Origin: Gilliamella apicola
GTDB taxonomy: Bacteria > Pseudomonadota > Gammaproteobacteria > Enterobacterales > Orbaceae
Direction: 5' to 3'
Assembly (NCBI RefSeq): GCF_003202915.1
Contig: NZ_QGLP01000004.1
Location: 248,001-312,000, forward strand
Length of the DNA: 64,000 nucleotides
The position numbers and the translations under genes were made by a program. The notes under the pieces are model-generated. The model worked only from the letters and a program-made list of their open reading frames with translations. It searched no databases and was not told the origin of the DNA. Positions 38,972 to 49,462 of this stretch are shown piece after piece; positions within the stretch are counted from its first letter, which is position 1; each line of letters begins with the position of its first letter.

Positions 38972-40085
38972 AATGACATCCTAAAATAATGTCAGCTGCA
39001 CGCTGTGCTAGATGATATAAATCTTCACTATTACCATAAGCAATAGCATTATTATGCCAAGTAATCCATTGCGTTTTATCAATAATTGTTTGCGCTAACA
39101 CGTGATTTAATGCGTATTGATCATAAGGTTCTGGTAATACTATACCGGCATTAGCTTGGCTAATATGGTAAGCATATCCCGAAATGCCGGAAACAATCAC
39201 CGGCACGCCTGCGGCTAATGCTTCAATCAATACCATGCCTGCGGCTTCTTGTCTAGCCGGATGCAACAATAGATCGGCGGAAAATAAAAAATCAGGAATA
39301 TCATTACGACCAGAAAAGAAACGTACCTGTTTAGCAATAGCTAACTCATCGGCCAATTTTTGATATGGCTCAGGTTTATCTTGGCCAACCACCAAATAGG
39401 TAACTTTTTGCTTGAGGTCGTTAGGTAAAGCCGCAATTGCTTTCAATGTGCGATCAACGCCTTTACGTTTAAAATCTGATCCAATTTGCACAATCACAAA
39501 ATCATCAAGACTAATTTGATTAGCTAATCGAAATTGTTGACGTTTTTGAGGCGAATCAACACTATATTTTCGATCTAAAGCAATGCCGGGTGGCAATAGA
39601 AAGAACCGCTCATCTTGAGTATGGTAATGATTTTTAAAATCTTCAATTTGTTGCTTAGTTAACACCATGATTTTGGTGGACGAACTAGGAGCAAATACCG
39701 CTTGTTCAAATGCTAAATAGTGTTTACAACGTTTTGATAGTTTATAAAAAAAGCCTTTATGGGCAGCTTTTTCCGCAAAACAAGTATCACCAGCAAAATA
39801 GACATCCAGGCCCGGCATTTTGTTAAAACCAACCACACAATTGACTGGATTAGCTTGTAAGTGGCTCTTCACCCAATGATAATAGGCTTGATTACGACTA
39901 TGGTTAGATAATCCTTTTTTCGGAACGATAATAATATCAAAGCCAGCCGGTCTATCGCCTTGCCAGTCCAATACATAAACACGGATCTGATGACCTTGAG
40001 CTTGGCTAGCAGTAGCAATTTGTAAAAAATCGCGTTGCAAACCACCAAAAGGGAAAAATTTATAAATACAAAAAGCCAGTTGCAT
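38964..40085 (-). CDS. rfaG: Lipopolysaccharide core glucosyltransferase I
   Basis: A 373-residue GT4 glycosyltransferase (E. coli WaaG 374) that adds the first outer-core glucose to heptose II. N-terminal features are [21 protein letters not shown] and [18 protein letters not shown]. The C-terminal donor-binding domain has [17 protein letters not shown] and the E-X7-E element in [19 protein letters not shown]. It is paired only with rfaP here; the other core genes are elsewhere. Confidence 0.95.
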   Translation of the reverse strand: MQLAFCIYKFFPFGGLQRDFLQIATASQAQGHQIRVYVLDWQGDRPAGFDIIIVPKKGLSNHSRNQAYYHWVKSHLQANPVNCVVGFNKMPGLDVYFAGDTCFAEKAAHKGFFYKLSKRCKHYLAFEQAVFAPSSSTKIMVLTKQQIEDFKNHYHTQDERFFLLPPGIALDRKYSVDSPQKRQQFRLANQISLDDFVIVQIGSDFKRKGVDRTLKAIAALPNDLKQKVTYLVVGQDKPEPYQKLADELAIAKQVRFFSGRNDIPDFLFSADLLLHPARQEAAGMVLIEALAAGVPVIVSGISGYAYHISQANAGIVLPEPYDQYALNHVLAQTIIDKTQWITWHNNAIAYGNSEDLYHLAQRAADIILGCHYE

Positions 40086-40679
40086 GCAGATTATCTCAAG
40101 TTAGAAAACATCATTATATACTTGTTGATAAAAAGGGGCAAAAATACCCTGAATAAATTTATCGCAAAACTAATATATTGTTTTATAAATAATTAAATTA
40201 AAAAACAATTAATTTAAATAGCGAATTACTGAAAAAATAGAAACCATATCTTAATTTTTTATTTTCGATTAAAAACAGAGCCAAAATAAATGGAATTAAA
40301 AAGTAGATAAATGTAACATGATCATCATTATTACCACTTAATTGACAAAGTGTGCTTAGCCCTTAAAACGGCTATTCATCGATACATATTGATTACCAAT
40401 ATATTTATAGCGAATAACAGCAATAGTTAGCTAATTAACCTTAGCATAAAGCTTATTTTGTTTATCATAAATGATCTATTGTAATAGATATGTTTAATTG
40501 CTCTAAACACAATCCATTAAGTTGATAAGGTCAATATCTAGATAGTAAGATAAAAAATTTTGAGGCATGTTTTTTAAGCTAAATCATTTACTTTTTAGCT
40601 ATCAATTCAAATATAATTGTGCTTATTAATAGTTAAAATATACGTTCCTCAATATTTTTTCCATGTTGTTTTCAACTTA
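40086..40679. other. Gap upstream of rfaG, nothing recognised
   Basis: This 594-nt stretch is AT-rich and lacks any supported ORF or known RNA. The only clear pattern is the palindrome ATCTATT-GT-AATAGAT at 40474-40489. The rfaGP promoter should be in this region. Confidence 0.4.
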
Positions 40680-41603
40680 TTATTCAAAATAATAAGGATC
40701 ACCAATGGCGCTACCTTGAGCGCCAAATTGGCGTAAATTATTATCAACCGCATTCATTGATTGCCAATGATTTTCACACCAATCCGGTGCCAGTAACGTT
40801 GGTTTTCTAGCATTGGCTGAGATTCGATGATATAAAATATTGGCAGGCGTTTGTCGAATAATATCTCCGGCAATATCGACATACTCTTCTAAAGATAACA
40901 CCGCAATTCGCCCGGCTCGCCATGCTTTAGCCATAATACTGCCTTCAACGATATGTAACGGATGAATTTTTAAGCCATCAACGCCACTGTCTAACACGTG
41001 GTTAAGGGTGATAAGATTGTCATGTTTATTCTCTTTAGGTAGACCAATAATAAGATGGGTACAAACTTTTATACCTAATTTGCGCGCTTTTTGTACTGTT
41101 TGATGATAGTCATCAAACGTGTGCCCTCGATTAATATGGTGTAATGTTTTGTCGTGAGCGGTTTGTAAACCGAGTTCTAACCAAACTTCGTAACCTTGAT
41201 TTTGATAATCAGCAAGCAAATCTAATGCTTCTTTGGGTACACAATCTGGACGTGTACCAACACAAAGACCAACAATGTCGGCACTGTTTAGCGCTTCTTG
41301 ATACATATTTTTAAGAATTTCGACTTCAGCATAGGTACTGGTATAGGCCTGAAAATAAGCAAGATAACGTTTAGATTTTTTCATTTGCTTGGCTTGCGAT
41401 AGCAATTGATCTGATATTGATTTAATCTGAATTGATTCATCAATGATGGATGCCACATTACAAAAGGTACAACCACCTTGCCCTATAGTACCGTCACGAT
41501 TGGGGCAGCTGAAACCACCATGTAAAGTGAGCTTATAGATTTTTTCGCCATAGCGACGTTGCAAATCCGAACCGAAGGTATTGACCACTAAATGAAGTTG
41601 CAT
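40680..41603 (-). CDS. yhcC: Radical SAM protein YhcC
   Basis: A 307-residue TIGR01212-type radical SAM protein (E. coli YhcC 309). The [4Fe-4S] ligands lie in the family-specific pattern CPNRDGTIGQGGCTFC near residues 31-46. LHGGFSCPNRDGT and YQEALNSADIVGLCVGTRPDC follow the family closely. The C-terminal half has HLIIGLPKENKHDN and KIHPLHIVEGS. The reaction is not established, although a tRNA or metabolite modification is plausible. It is a single gene. Confidence 0.93.
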   Translation of the reverse strand: MQLHLVVNTFGSDLQRRYGEKIYKLTLHGGFSCPNRDGTIGQGGCTFCNVASIIDESIQIKSISDQLLSQAKQMKKSKRYLAYFQAYTSTYAEVEILKNMYQEALNSADIVGLCVGTRPDCVPKEALDLLADYQNQGYEVWLELGLQTAHDKTLHHINRGHTFDDYHQTVQKARKLGIKVCTHLIIGLPKENKHDNLITLNHVLDSGVDGLKIHPLHIVEGSIMAKAWRAGRIAVLSLEEYVDIAGDIIRQTPANILYHRISANARKPTLLAPDWCENHWQSMNAVDNNLRQFGAQGSAIGDPYYFE

Positions 41604-41692
41604 AATAAACCAAACAAAATTTTTGGCTATTTTACCAAGATATGTAAGATACTCAATGGCTATTAAGCTAAGGGAAACAACTAATCAAATGG

Positions 41693-42094
41693 TTAGTTTT
41701 GTAAGATATAATCTTCGTCTTCACCGTTTGGGTAATTTTTATAAATATGCAGTAACTTGATTTGTTCTCCTTTTTTAGCATCATTTAAACTATATTCGTC
41801 TCTTAAACTGACCGTTATTTTGTAAGGTTGGTTGTTAGGCAAAGCGCATAGGCTATCAGCTCTCATTTCAGTAATATTTGTAGCCGTGACTAACACCTTT
41901 AATTCAACATTATTATATTCTCGTTCTGGTAGAGTTTTACCATTATCATCGCTAGGCGAGAATGACATAATGGCAATTTGCGGATCTGCAAGAAGTGTAC
42001 CGGTTAATAAACAAATATTAACCTGACTAGCATTAACCGATAGGCTAAAAAAATAGCTAATAGATAAAACCACAGACAAAATTATTTTTTTCAT
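41693..42094 (-). CDS. Small secreted protein of unknown function
   Basis: A 133-residue protein with a cleavable signal peptide (MKKIILSVVLSISYFFSLSVNA-S). The mature part of about 110 residues has two Cys (CLL near the N terminus and LCALPN), which could form a disulfide in the periplasm. It contains no motif I recognise. It stands alone between yhcC and glyA. Confidence 0.6.
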   Translation of the reverse strand: MKKIILSVVLSISYFFSLSVNASQVNICLLTGTLLADPQIAIMSFSPSDDNGKTLPEREYNNVELKVLVTATNITEMRADSLCALPNNQPYKITVSLRDEYSLNDAKKGEQIKLLHIYKNYPNGEDEDYILQN

Positions 42095-42495
42095 TTAGAT
42101 GTAATTGAATAGCCAAATCTATTTTTGCTAGATTTTATACTTAATGATAAATATATCAATTAGATTATAAATATTTTGTAATCGATAGTTTTATTTGCAT
42201 TTATATTAAAGAAAGTATTTTTAGTTAAAATTTAGCTTCACGGTTTAAAAGGTGAAAAATCAACGCTAAATGGTGAAACTATAGAGAGTTGACGAGCGTT
42301 TTTTTGTCGGCTTAAATTTGGCTAATTTAGCTAATGAAGTTAATTAACAACTTAATAATATATAAATATTATTTATAACATCAAAAAAAGATTGAAATTC
42401 AACGCTGATTAAGTGACGATAATGTAATATTTTTTATACTAATCAAGTACTGTAACGAGCCGTTAGGCTGACGTAATTGCTTACAAGGAGCCAAT
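42095..42495. other. Leader region of glyA
   Basis: A 401-nt gap between the divergent small secreted protein gene and glyA. It contains a possible sigma-70 promoter at 42289-42317 that leaves a leader of about 170 nt, and two copies of a CAACGCT element. I searched by eye for PurR and MetR sites and found no acceptable match. Confidence 0.4.
42289..42317 (+). promoter_or_regulatory. Possible glyA promoter
   Basis: TTGACG (42289-42294), a 17-nt spacer and TTAAAT (42312-42317). It is a reasonable but not strong sigma-70 promoter, about 170 nt before glyA. Confidence 0.35.
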
Positions 42496-43752
42496 ATGTT
42501 TAGTAAACAAATGACCATTGCCGATTATGATCAAGAATTGTGGAATGCTATTAAAGGTGAAGAACAACGCCAAGAAGATCACTTAGAACTTATCGCATCG
42601 GAAAACTATACCAGCCCAAGAGTGATGCAGGCACAAGGTACGCAATTAACTAACAAATATGCTGAAGGTTATCCAGGTAAGCGTTATTACGGTGGTTGTG
42701 AATATGTTGATATTGTTGAGCAATTAGCGATTGAACGGGCTAAAGAGTTATTTGGTGCAGATTATGCTAATGTGCAACCACACTCAGGCTCACAAGCCAA
42801 TTTTGCAGTCTATATGGCATTACTAAAACCGGGTGATACTGTGCTAGGCATGAATTTGTCTCAAGGTGGGCATTTAACTCATGGTTCACCAGTTAGCTTT
42901 TCTGGTAAGCTCTACAATGTGGTTGCTTATGGTGTTGACGAAACTGGACATATTGATTATGACCAATTAGCCCAAATAGCCTTAGATTCAAAACCGAAAA
43001 TGATCATTGGTGGCTTTTCTGCTTATTCAGGAGTAGTTGATTGGCAGCGGATGCGCGAAATAGCGGATAGTGTTGGTGCTTTCTTATTTGTGGATATGGC
43101 GCATGTGGCTGGTTTAGTGGCAGCCGGTGTTTATCCAAACCCTGTACCATTTGCTCATGTCGTGACAACAACAACGCATAAAACCCTTGGTGGGCCACGT
43201 GGTGGTCTTATTTTGGCCAAAGGTGGCAGTGAAGATCTTTACAAAAAATTAAATTCTGCTGTCTTTCCTGGTGCGCAAGGTGGTCCGTTAATGCATGTCA
43301 TTGCTGCCAAAGCAGTTGCCTTAAAAGAGGCGATGGAGCCTGCTTATAAAGAGTATCAAAAACAAGTTGTTAAAAATGCTCAAGCAATGGTTGATGTGAT
43401 CATCAAACGTGGCTACAAAGTCGTGTCAGGCGAAACCCAAAATCATCTATTCCTAATTGATTTGGTCGATAAAAAGATAACAGGTAAAGAGGCGGATGCC
43501 GCTTTAGGTAGTGCGAATATCACCGTCAATAAAAATAGCGTACCAAACGATCCTCAAAGCCCATTTGTGACATCAGGAGTGCGAATTGGTACCCCAGCTG
43601 TGACTCGTCGAGGTTTTAAAGAAGAAGAGTCTCGCGAATTAGCTAACTGGATTTGTGATGTGTTAGATAACATTGATGATGAACAAGCTATTCAAGCCGT
43701 TAAACAAAAAGTATTGGCAATTTGCCGTCGATTACCGGTTTATCAACATTAA
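42496..43752 (+). CDS. glyA: Serine hydroxymethyltransferase
   Basis: A 418-residue PLP enzyme (E. coli GlyA 417) that interconverts serine and glycine while charging tetrahydrofolate with one-carbon units. The PLP lysine is in [14 protein letters not shown] near residue 229. [14 protein letters not shown] and [18 protein letters not shown] are typical N-terminal signatures, and [19 protein letters not shown] is a C-terminal one. A strong AAGGAG precedes the start codon. Confidence 0.98.
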   Translation: MFSKQMTIADYDQELWNAIKGEEQRQEDHLELIASENYTSPRVMQAQGTQLTNKYAEGYPGKRYYGGCEYVDIVEQLAIERAKELFGADYANVQPHSGSQANFAVYMALLKPGDTVLGMNLSQGGHLTHGSPVSFSGKLYNVVAYGVDETGHIDYDQLAQIALDSKPKMIIGGFSAYSGVVDWQRMREIADSVGAFLFVDMAHVAGLVAAGVYPNPVPFAHVVTTTTHKTLGGPRGGLILAKGGSEDLYKKLNSAVFPGAQGGPLMHVIAAKAVALKEAMEPAYKEYQKQVVKNAQAMVDVIIKRGYKVVSGETQNHLFLIDLVDKKITGKEADAALGSANITVNKNSVPNDPQSPFVTSGVRIGTPAVTRRGFKEEESRELANWICDVLDNIDDEQAIQAVKQKVLAICRRLPVYQH

Positions 43753-43753
43753 T

Positions 43754-43785
43754 AAGAAAATTTCGCCGACGTAATGTCGGCGAAA
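43754..43785 (-). terminator. Terminator between convergent glyA and the EF-hand protein gene
   Basis: TTTCGCCGAC (43761-43770), a 5-nt loop and GTCGGCGAAA (43776-43785) form a 10-bp stem. On the minus strand it is followed by TTTTCTT, so it serves the minus-strand gene. It probably also slows glyA transcripts. Confidence 0.8.
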
Positions 43786-43799
43786 AATATTATAGCCTA

Positions 43800-45971
43800 T
43801 TAGTTTTTCTGTTCGTTTTGAGTTTGGCTTTGGGTTAACTGCTGTTGCTGTTGTTTAAAATAATTGGCAATATCATTTTTAAACCATAAAGCAGTGCCAA
43901 CCAGAACTACGCCAACTAAGATTGCTGACCAGAATATTATCCGTGCTTTTTTATTGCGTTTTCTTAAAGGGTCAGTTAAATTTCGTTTAGCATTGGTGGG
44001 TAATTCCGCTTTACTGGTAAGTAATCCACCTAATAGTAAATTGATTTTTACTTGCCCATTAATTGCCCAACCAGAAGCTTCAAGTAATGGACCAAGCGTT
44101 CTCCTGCGTAATTTTAACCAAGCTAATATTACTGATGGCCCAGATATAATTAAGAACAAACCTAAAATCACTAATGGGAATTGCCACCAAGTGAGAGAGA
44201 AGATAGCCTGAAAAATGGTTGCCAGTGCAGTACCAATTGCACCAATCGCTAGGCCAATAGCCGCAAAGATACCAACACTCTTACCAATATCAAATTTATT
44301 TTCTGGATTTTGGATTGCTTGAGTACTGGTTTTTTCTATATCGGCGTCTTTACTGCTCGCCCATTTATTAATTTGTTCGGTAATTAAGCGGCCAATTCGT
44401 TGATAAGGGGCCCAAATCGCTTGTTGTATGCTAATTGGTTTAGTTATCATTTTAACCACATTGGCATCCCAATCATTGCCCTCATTATCAATAAATACCC
44501 CATTACGCCCTTCCATTAGTAAATCACCTTGTCCGGCGGTAATCGCGGCAACAATCGTCTGTTTTTGACCGTGCCTTGTGCATTCACAATAAAGTAAACA
44601 AAGTTCTGAATAATCAGCCATAGTTGAATGTTTAGCGATGTTATCAACGGCAACACAAAGCGTAGCACAACGACCATCAATATAAAGTTTGCCTAATTGA
44701 AAAGCAGCATAATGGTCAAGTGAGAAGAATTCCGCAAATGAAGCAAAATTAATCAATAAACGATAAAAATGTTTTTGAAATAGCACTAGTTTTTCTAACA
44801 CAAAAACATCTGATGCTGAAATTGGCGTTTTATTATCTTGGTCAACCATTTTTTCAAATTCGCTTAATAAATTACCATTGGTAAAATTGGCGATCTGATT
44901 GCTAGGAATATCCTCAATACTCGCAGTAGGTTTAGTTGCTACGTTTAATTGTTGCATATCTGGTTTAGAACTAATTAACGTGGCATAGGCATTAAGACCC
45001 GTTTGAATATCTTGCCACTCTTGTGATGTTAATTGGTTAGGATCGGTTAAATGGGATGCCACTAAAGCCCTAAATCGAATAATTTTACTTTTCCAAAGTG
45101 GATTAAGACCGTTAACCAGATCTAATGAATTATTGCTATCAATTTTAGATAACGGCAGTTCAGCTAGGGCTTGATCTGACAGTAAGCCATTTTGCGTTGG
45201 AACAATATATTTCTCATCAACGTTGAGTGCATTTTGTGCTTGAGGAGCATATTGCGCTAATTCAACCCGCAGAAAATAGTCATCAATTTTTGGTTTTAAT
45301 TCTTGAACCAACTTCCATATTTCAGAACGATTTTCCCCAAAAGGGGTCTGAGTATTACTGATATCGGTTTGCCATGCTTGCCAGCTTTTTAGATTTTTTA
45401 CAAAAGTTTGCGCAATTTCTAGATTTATGCCATCTTGCCCGCTCATATCTTTTTGGGCGCCGGTGGTTTTAATTGCTGTTTGAATAAAGTTCTGCATTTC
45501 TGGTGATAATTCGCCAGAAGGTGGAAAAATTAAATCACCATTGTAGAGTTTGCTAGCATTAATTTTTAGCGATTGTTGGACATCATCTTGCGTTAAATAA
45601 TCGGCTTGGCTCTTATTTAAATTCGCCAAAATACTATGCGCAGTAACTAATAATTTTTTACCTTGTTCTGTTGAATCATCAATTTGAGATAGTGGCAATG
45701 TTTCTGAGGATTGTACTATATTATCGAAAGAGACGATTTTATCTTTTGCCCAGCTAATTGCATCTAAAATATCGGGAATACGAATGCGGCCATCGTTATC
45801 AGAATCTAACAATTGTAATGTTCTTTGATCAAAATCTAAACCGGTTGTCGGGCAACTAAGTGCAACCCATAATTTAGGATCTAAATTGGGTAAGTTGATA
45901 ATGTCATCGGCATTTTTTAATACGACTTGATCTAATCCACCAACACGTTGAAATGTCCAAGTATGACGCAT
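43800..45971 (-). CDS. Large EF-hand-containing membrane protein of unknown function
   Basis: A 723-residue protein that I cannot assign to a described system. Residues 56-67 (DSDNDGRIRIPD) are a canonical 12-residue EF-hand calcium loop with acidic residues at positions 1, 3, 5 and 12. A long soluble region (about 70-560) has no known domain that I can see. The C terminus has three hydrophobic segments (about 567-595, 597-620 and 676-697) and ends in a Gln-rich tail. There is no signal peptide, so the large region is probably cytoplasmic. The ATG at 45971 is preceded by GGAGGT and is better than the ATG four codons upstream. It is transcribed alone. Confidence 0.7.
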   Translation of the reverse strand: MRHTWTFQRVGGLDQVVLKNADDIINLPNLDPKLWVALSCPTTGLDFDQRTLQLLDSDNDGRIRIPDILDAISWAKDKIVSFDNIVQSSETLPLSQIDDSTEQGKKLLVTAHSILANLNKSQADYLTQDDVQQSLKINASKLYNGDLIFPPSGELSPEMQNFIQTAIKTTGAQKDMSGQDGINLEIAQTFVKNLKSWQAWQTDISNTQTPFGENRSEIWKLVQELKPKIDDYFLRVELAQYAPQAQNALNVDEKYIVPTQNGLLSDQALAELPLSKIDSNNSLDLVNGLNPLWKSKIIRFRALVASHLTDPNQLTSQEWQDIQTGLNAYATLISSKPDMQQLNVATKPTASIEDIPSNQIANFTNGNLLSEFEKMVDQDNKTPISASDVFVLEKLVLFQKHFYRLLINFASFAEFFSLDHYAAFQLGKLYIDGRCATLCVAVDNIAKHSTMADYSELCLLYCECTRHGQKQTIVAAITAGQGDLLMEGRNGVFIDNEGNDWDANVVKMITKPISIQQAIWAPYQRIGRLITEQINKWASSKDADIEKTSTQAIQNPENKFDIGKSVGIFAAIGLAIGAIGTALATIFQAIFSLTWWQFPLVILGLFLIISGPSVILAWLKLRRRTLGPLLEASGWAINGQVKINLLLGGLLTSKAELPTNAKRNLTDPLRKRNKKARIIFWSAILVGVVLVGTALWFKNDIANYFKQQQQQLTQSQTQNEQKN

Positions 45972-46161
45972 AATTACCTCCATACTGAAATATTATTAAT
46001 TAATTCAATTATTAATAAGTATAGCAGTATTTTTGTTTAGAAGAGAAAAGGAATGCTCGCTGTTAAGAGCTGTTAATTGTATCTTTGATAATTGATTTTG
46101 GTTGCCAATAGCAACTTTATGATAGAATAACGCCTTATTATTTAATATCCAAATAAAAAAT

Positions 46162-48084
46162 ATGTCATTAATAAATCTTACCAATGCTTATCTGTCATTT
46201 AGTGATGCACCACTTCTTGACCATATTGATATGTCGATTGAACTTAACGAGCGAGTCTGTCTTGTTGGTCGTAACGGTGCCGGCAAATCGACTCTGTTAA
46301 AAGTTCTTAACAAAGAAGTACCGCTTGATGAAGGGCAGATTGTTTATGAAAACAACGTAATTGTCTCTCGATTACAGCAAGATCCACCTCGCGATATTCA
46401 AGGTAATGTATTTGACTTTGTGGCGGAAGGGTTAAAAGAACAAGCTCAACTGTTAAAAGATTATTATGCATTGTCACATCTGGTTGAAGTGGATCCCAGT
46501 GAAAGTAATTTATCGAAATTAGCTAAAATGCAAGAACAGCTTGATCACCAAAATGGTTGGCAGTTGGACAATCGGATTCGTAATGTTATTTCTTCACTGT
46601 CATTAGATGGCGATGCGTTGCTCTCATCATTATCCGGTGGTTGGCTGCGTAAAGCGGCATTAGCCAAGGCACTCGTTTGCCAGCCATCAGTACTACTGCT
46701 TGATGAGCCAACTAACCATTTAGATATCGATACCATAAAATGGTTAGAAGAGTTTCTAAAAAGCTTCAATGGCAGCATTGTGTTTATATCACATGACCGA
46801 TCTTTTATACGTCAAATGGCGACGCGAATTATAGATTTAGATCGTGGTAAGGTTGCCTCTTGGGGTGGGGATTATGACAGTTATCTGTTAGGTAAAGAAG
46901 AAGCGCTGCGTGTTGAAGAGTTACAAAATGCCGAATTTGATAAAAAGCTCGCCCAAGAAGAAGTGTGGATCCGTCAAGGTATTAAAGCTCGTCGAACTCG
47001 TAACGAGGGTAGGGTGAGAGCATTAAAAGTGATGAGGCAAGAGTATTCACAGCGTCGTCAAGTTATGGGCAATGCAAAAATGCAGATCGAAGAAGCACTG
47101 CGTTCAGGTAAAATTGTCTTTGAGTTGGATAACGTCAGTTATCAGATAGATGATAAAGTGTTAGTTAAGGACTTCACGGTACAAGTCTTACGCGGTGATA
47201 AAATTGCTTTGATTGGTCCAAATGGTATTGGAAAAACCACATTATTAAAACTCATGCTAGGTAGTTTAGCACCGACTTCCGGCAGTGTTCATTGTGGAAC
47301 TAAACTTGAAGTGGCTTATTTTGATCAGTATCGATTAGAGCTTGATCCTGAAAAAACGGTTATGGATAACCTGGCAGAAGGTAAGCAAGAGGTGATGGTA
47401 AATGGTCGCTCAAGACATGTACTTGGTTATTTGCAAGATTTCCTCTTTCCACCAAAACGCGCTAGAACGCCGGTCAGAGCGCTATCTGGTGGCGAGCGAA
47501 ATCGCTTATTATTAGCAAAACTCTTTTTAAAACCAAGTAATTTATTGGTGCTTGATGAACCAACTAATGACCTTGATATTGAAACGTTGGAACTATTAGA
47601 AGAACTTGTTAACGATTATCAAGGAACGGTTTTACTTGTTAGCCATGATCGGCAATTTGTCGATAACGTAGTTACCCAATGCTGGTTTTTTGAAGAGCAG
47701 GGGCGAATTGGTATTTATGCTGGTGGTTATACCGATGCATTGCAGCAGCAACAGCAAGCTAAACCGGTTAATAAGCAAGTAGCTACTAACAAAATCAATG
47801 AATCGGCTAAAACTGACACCATAAATAGCGCAAGCGCCACGCCAGTAATTAAAAAGAAGGTAAAGTTAAGCTATAACGAACAACGCGAACTTACTCAGTT
47901 ACCGCATAAAATCGAGGAGCTTGAAACCGCTATTGCCGATTTACAAGCACAAATTGGCCGTAGTGACTTTTTCAATCAACCTCATGAAGTAACCAGTCCA
48001 ATACTGCAATCTTTAACTGATAAAGAAGCGGAACTTGAAGCCGTCTTTGAACGCTGGGAACAGCTTGAAGCATTAAGTCAATAA
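46162..48084 (+). CDS. uup: ABC-F family ATPase Uup
   Basis: A 640-residue soluble ABC-F protein (E. coli Uup 635). It has two ATPase modules (Walker A GRNGAGKST and GPNGIGKTT; signatures LSGGWLRKAAL and LSGGERNRLLL) and a C-terminal coiled-coil DNA-binding domain after residue 560 (LSYNEQRELTQLP, then a heptad-rich end). Uup affects precise transposon excision and ribosome function. In E. coli uup is next to pqiABC; here the two loci are about 37 kb apart. Confidence 0.96.
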   Translation: MSLINLTNAYLSFSDAPLLDHIDMSIELNERVCLVGRNGAGKSTLLKVLNKEVPLDEGQIVYENNVIVSRLQQDPPRDIQGNVFDFVAEGLKEQAQLLKDYYALSHLVEVDPSESNLSKLAKMQEQLDHQNGWQLDNRIRNVISSLSLDGDALLSSLSGGWLRKAALAKALVCQPSVLLLDEPTNHLDIDTIKWLEEFLKSFNGSIVFISHDRSFIRQMATRIIDLDRGKVASWGGDYDSYLLGKEEALRVEELQNAEFDKKLAQEEVWIRQGIKARRTRNEGRVRALKVMRQEYSQRRQVMGNAKMQIEEALRSGKIVFELDNVSYQIDDKVLVKDFTVQVLRGDKIALIGPNGIGKTTLLKLMLGSLAPTSGSVHCGTKLEVAYFDQYRLELDPEKTVMDNLAEGKQEVMVNGRSRHVLGYLQDFLFPPKRARTPVRALSGGERNRLLLAKLFLKPSNLLVLDEPTNDLDIETLELLEELVNDYQGTVLLVSHDRQFVDNVVTQCWFFEEQGRIGIYAGGYTDALQQQQQAKPVNKQVATNKINESAKTDTINSASATPVIKKKVKLSYNEQRELTQLPHKIEELETAIADLQAQIGRSDFFNQPHEVTSPILQSLTDKEAELEAVFERWEQLEALSQ

Positions 48085-48104
48085 GCGCTCAATGTGAGCG
48101 CTTA
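48082..48104. terminator. Hairpin between convergent uup and sotB
   Basis: TAAGCGCTC (48082-48090), loop AATGT, GAGCGCTTA (48096-48104). The left arm starts at the uup stop codon and sotB ends one base after the right arm. T-tracts are short on both sides, so efficiency is uncertain. Confidence 0.5.
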
Positions 48105-48105
48105 T

Positions 48106-49269
48106 TTACCAAGTTCTTCTGGAAAGAAGGTAAAAGAGCATTAGGGCAATAGTCACAAAAACAGAACCGACAAAGCCAATGTAATGTGTGGATAAATAAA
48201 CCAATACTTGGCTACCAACAAAAGCTCCCCCACCGATACCGATATTATAAATGCCCGAATAAACCGAGGTTGCAATATCGGCAGCGTCAGGGGCAGCATC
48301 AATGACTTTACTTTGCATCACCATACTAATGATAGTAATGGCTAGCCCCCAAACCATACCTTGTAATATTGCGGTAATTAGGCTGAAAGAACAAACATAA
48401 AGTGATAACAAGCAGGTCAATAATAATAATGCCGGAATCACAAATATTGCGATAGGATGTGAATCAGCATATTTGGCAAAAATGACACTGCCAATCATAC
48501 CTGAGAAACCAACAGCTAATAACAGACTAACGACAACATGCTCACTAAAACCGCCAACATTGAGCATAAATGGCGTAATATAAGTATAAGCTGTGAAATG
48601 ACCAGTTATTATAATTGCGGTTAGCAAATAGATATTTAGTAATACTGGGCGTTTGAGTACTTTAGGAATATCTTTGATTAAAATCTTATTCAAACTTGGT
48701 ACTGATGGTAACAAATAAAGTAGCGACAACATGACACAAAAGGCAATAAAACCAATACATAAAAAGGTTATTCGCCAGCCAACAAGTTGTCCGATCATGG
48801 TTCCAATTGGAATCCCTAAAACAGTTGCCATAGAAGTACCAACCACGATAAAGCCCATAGCTTTAGCTTTTTTGCCATTGGGTGCTAAACGAACAGCTAA
48901 AGGTGTGGTAATGGCCCAAAATACCGCATGTGCGCAAGCAATACCAATTCTTGCCACCATTAAACTGTAAAAACTCCAAGCAAAACCTGCAAGGATATGA
49001 CTACCGATAAATAGACAAAACAAAAATATCAGTAGTTTTCGCCGATCCATTTTTGAAGTTAATACCGTTAACGGTAAAGATAATAACGATACGGCCCAAG
49101 CATAAATAGTTAATAATAGCCCGGCATGTGCGACATCCATCGAAAAACTTTCAGCAATATTCGGCAGTAATCCAACGGGAACAAATTCAGTCGTATTGAA
49201 AATAAAACCTGCAAAAGCAAGGCAAAGAATCGATGACCATATTCGAGACCGTTTATTGGCATTATTCAT
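48106..49269 (-). CDS. sotB: MFS sugar efflux transporter SotB
   Basis: A 387-residue, 12-helix MFS exporter that follows E. coli SotB (396) along its length. It has AFIFNTTEFVPVGLLPNIA in helix 1, LTIYAWAVSLLSLPLTVL in helix 2 and the conserved RRKLLIFLFCLF loop. GGGAFVGSQV is near the end. SotB exports arabinose and related sugars and can relieve sugar stress. Single gene convergent with uup. Confidence 0.88.
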   Translation of the reverse strand: MNNANKRSRIWSSILCLAFAGFIFNTTEFVPVGLLPNIAESFSMDVAHAGLLLTIYAWAVSLLSLPLTVLTSKMDRRKLLIFLFCLFIGSHILAGFAWSFYSLMVARIGIACAHAVFWAITTPLAVRLAPNGKKAKAMGFIVVGTSMATVLGIPIGTMIGQLVGWRITFLCIGFIAFCVMLSLLYLLPSVPSLNKILIKDIPKVLKRPVLLNIYLLTAIIITGHFTAYTYITPFMLNVGGFSEHVVVSLLLAVGFSGMIGSVIFAKYADSHPIAIFVIPALLLLTCLLSLYVCSFSLITAILQGMVWGLAITIISMVMQSKVIDAAPDAADIATSVYSGIYNIGIGGGAFVGSQVLVYLSTHYIGFVGSVFVTIALMLFYLLSRRTW

Positions 49270-49462
49270 GATTAAAGTTATAGAGGGAATAGAGATTTAA
49301 TAGTGTAATTATAGCTGAATCTATTTTACTATCAAACAGTGAAGATAAATAAATAACACGATTAAATTAATTATTTTTTAAATTAAATCATTCAACCATT
49401 TTGCTGCTTGAATCGATAAGAGTATATACTATTACAACCTATAATAAATCGTTCGATTAACT

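Noticed and set aside
40086-40679. Sigma-54 (-24/-12) promoters, since rpoN is present
   Set aside because: No TGGC-N7-8-TTGC type element that I would defend was found in this or the other long gaps.
42280-42310. PurR or MetR binding site upstream of glyA
   Set aside because: The best PurR alignment (GACGAGCGTTTTTTTG) misses several conserved bases, and TGAA-N5-TTCA for MetR was not found.
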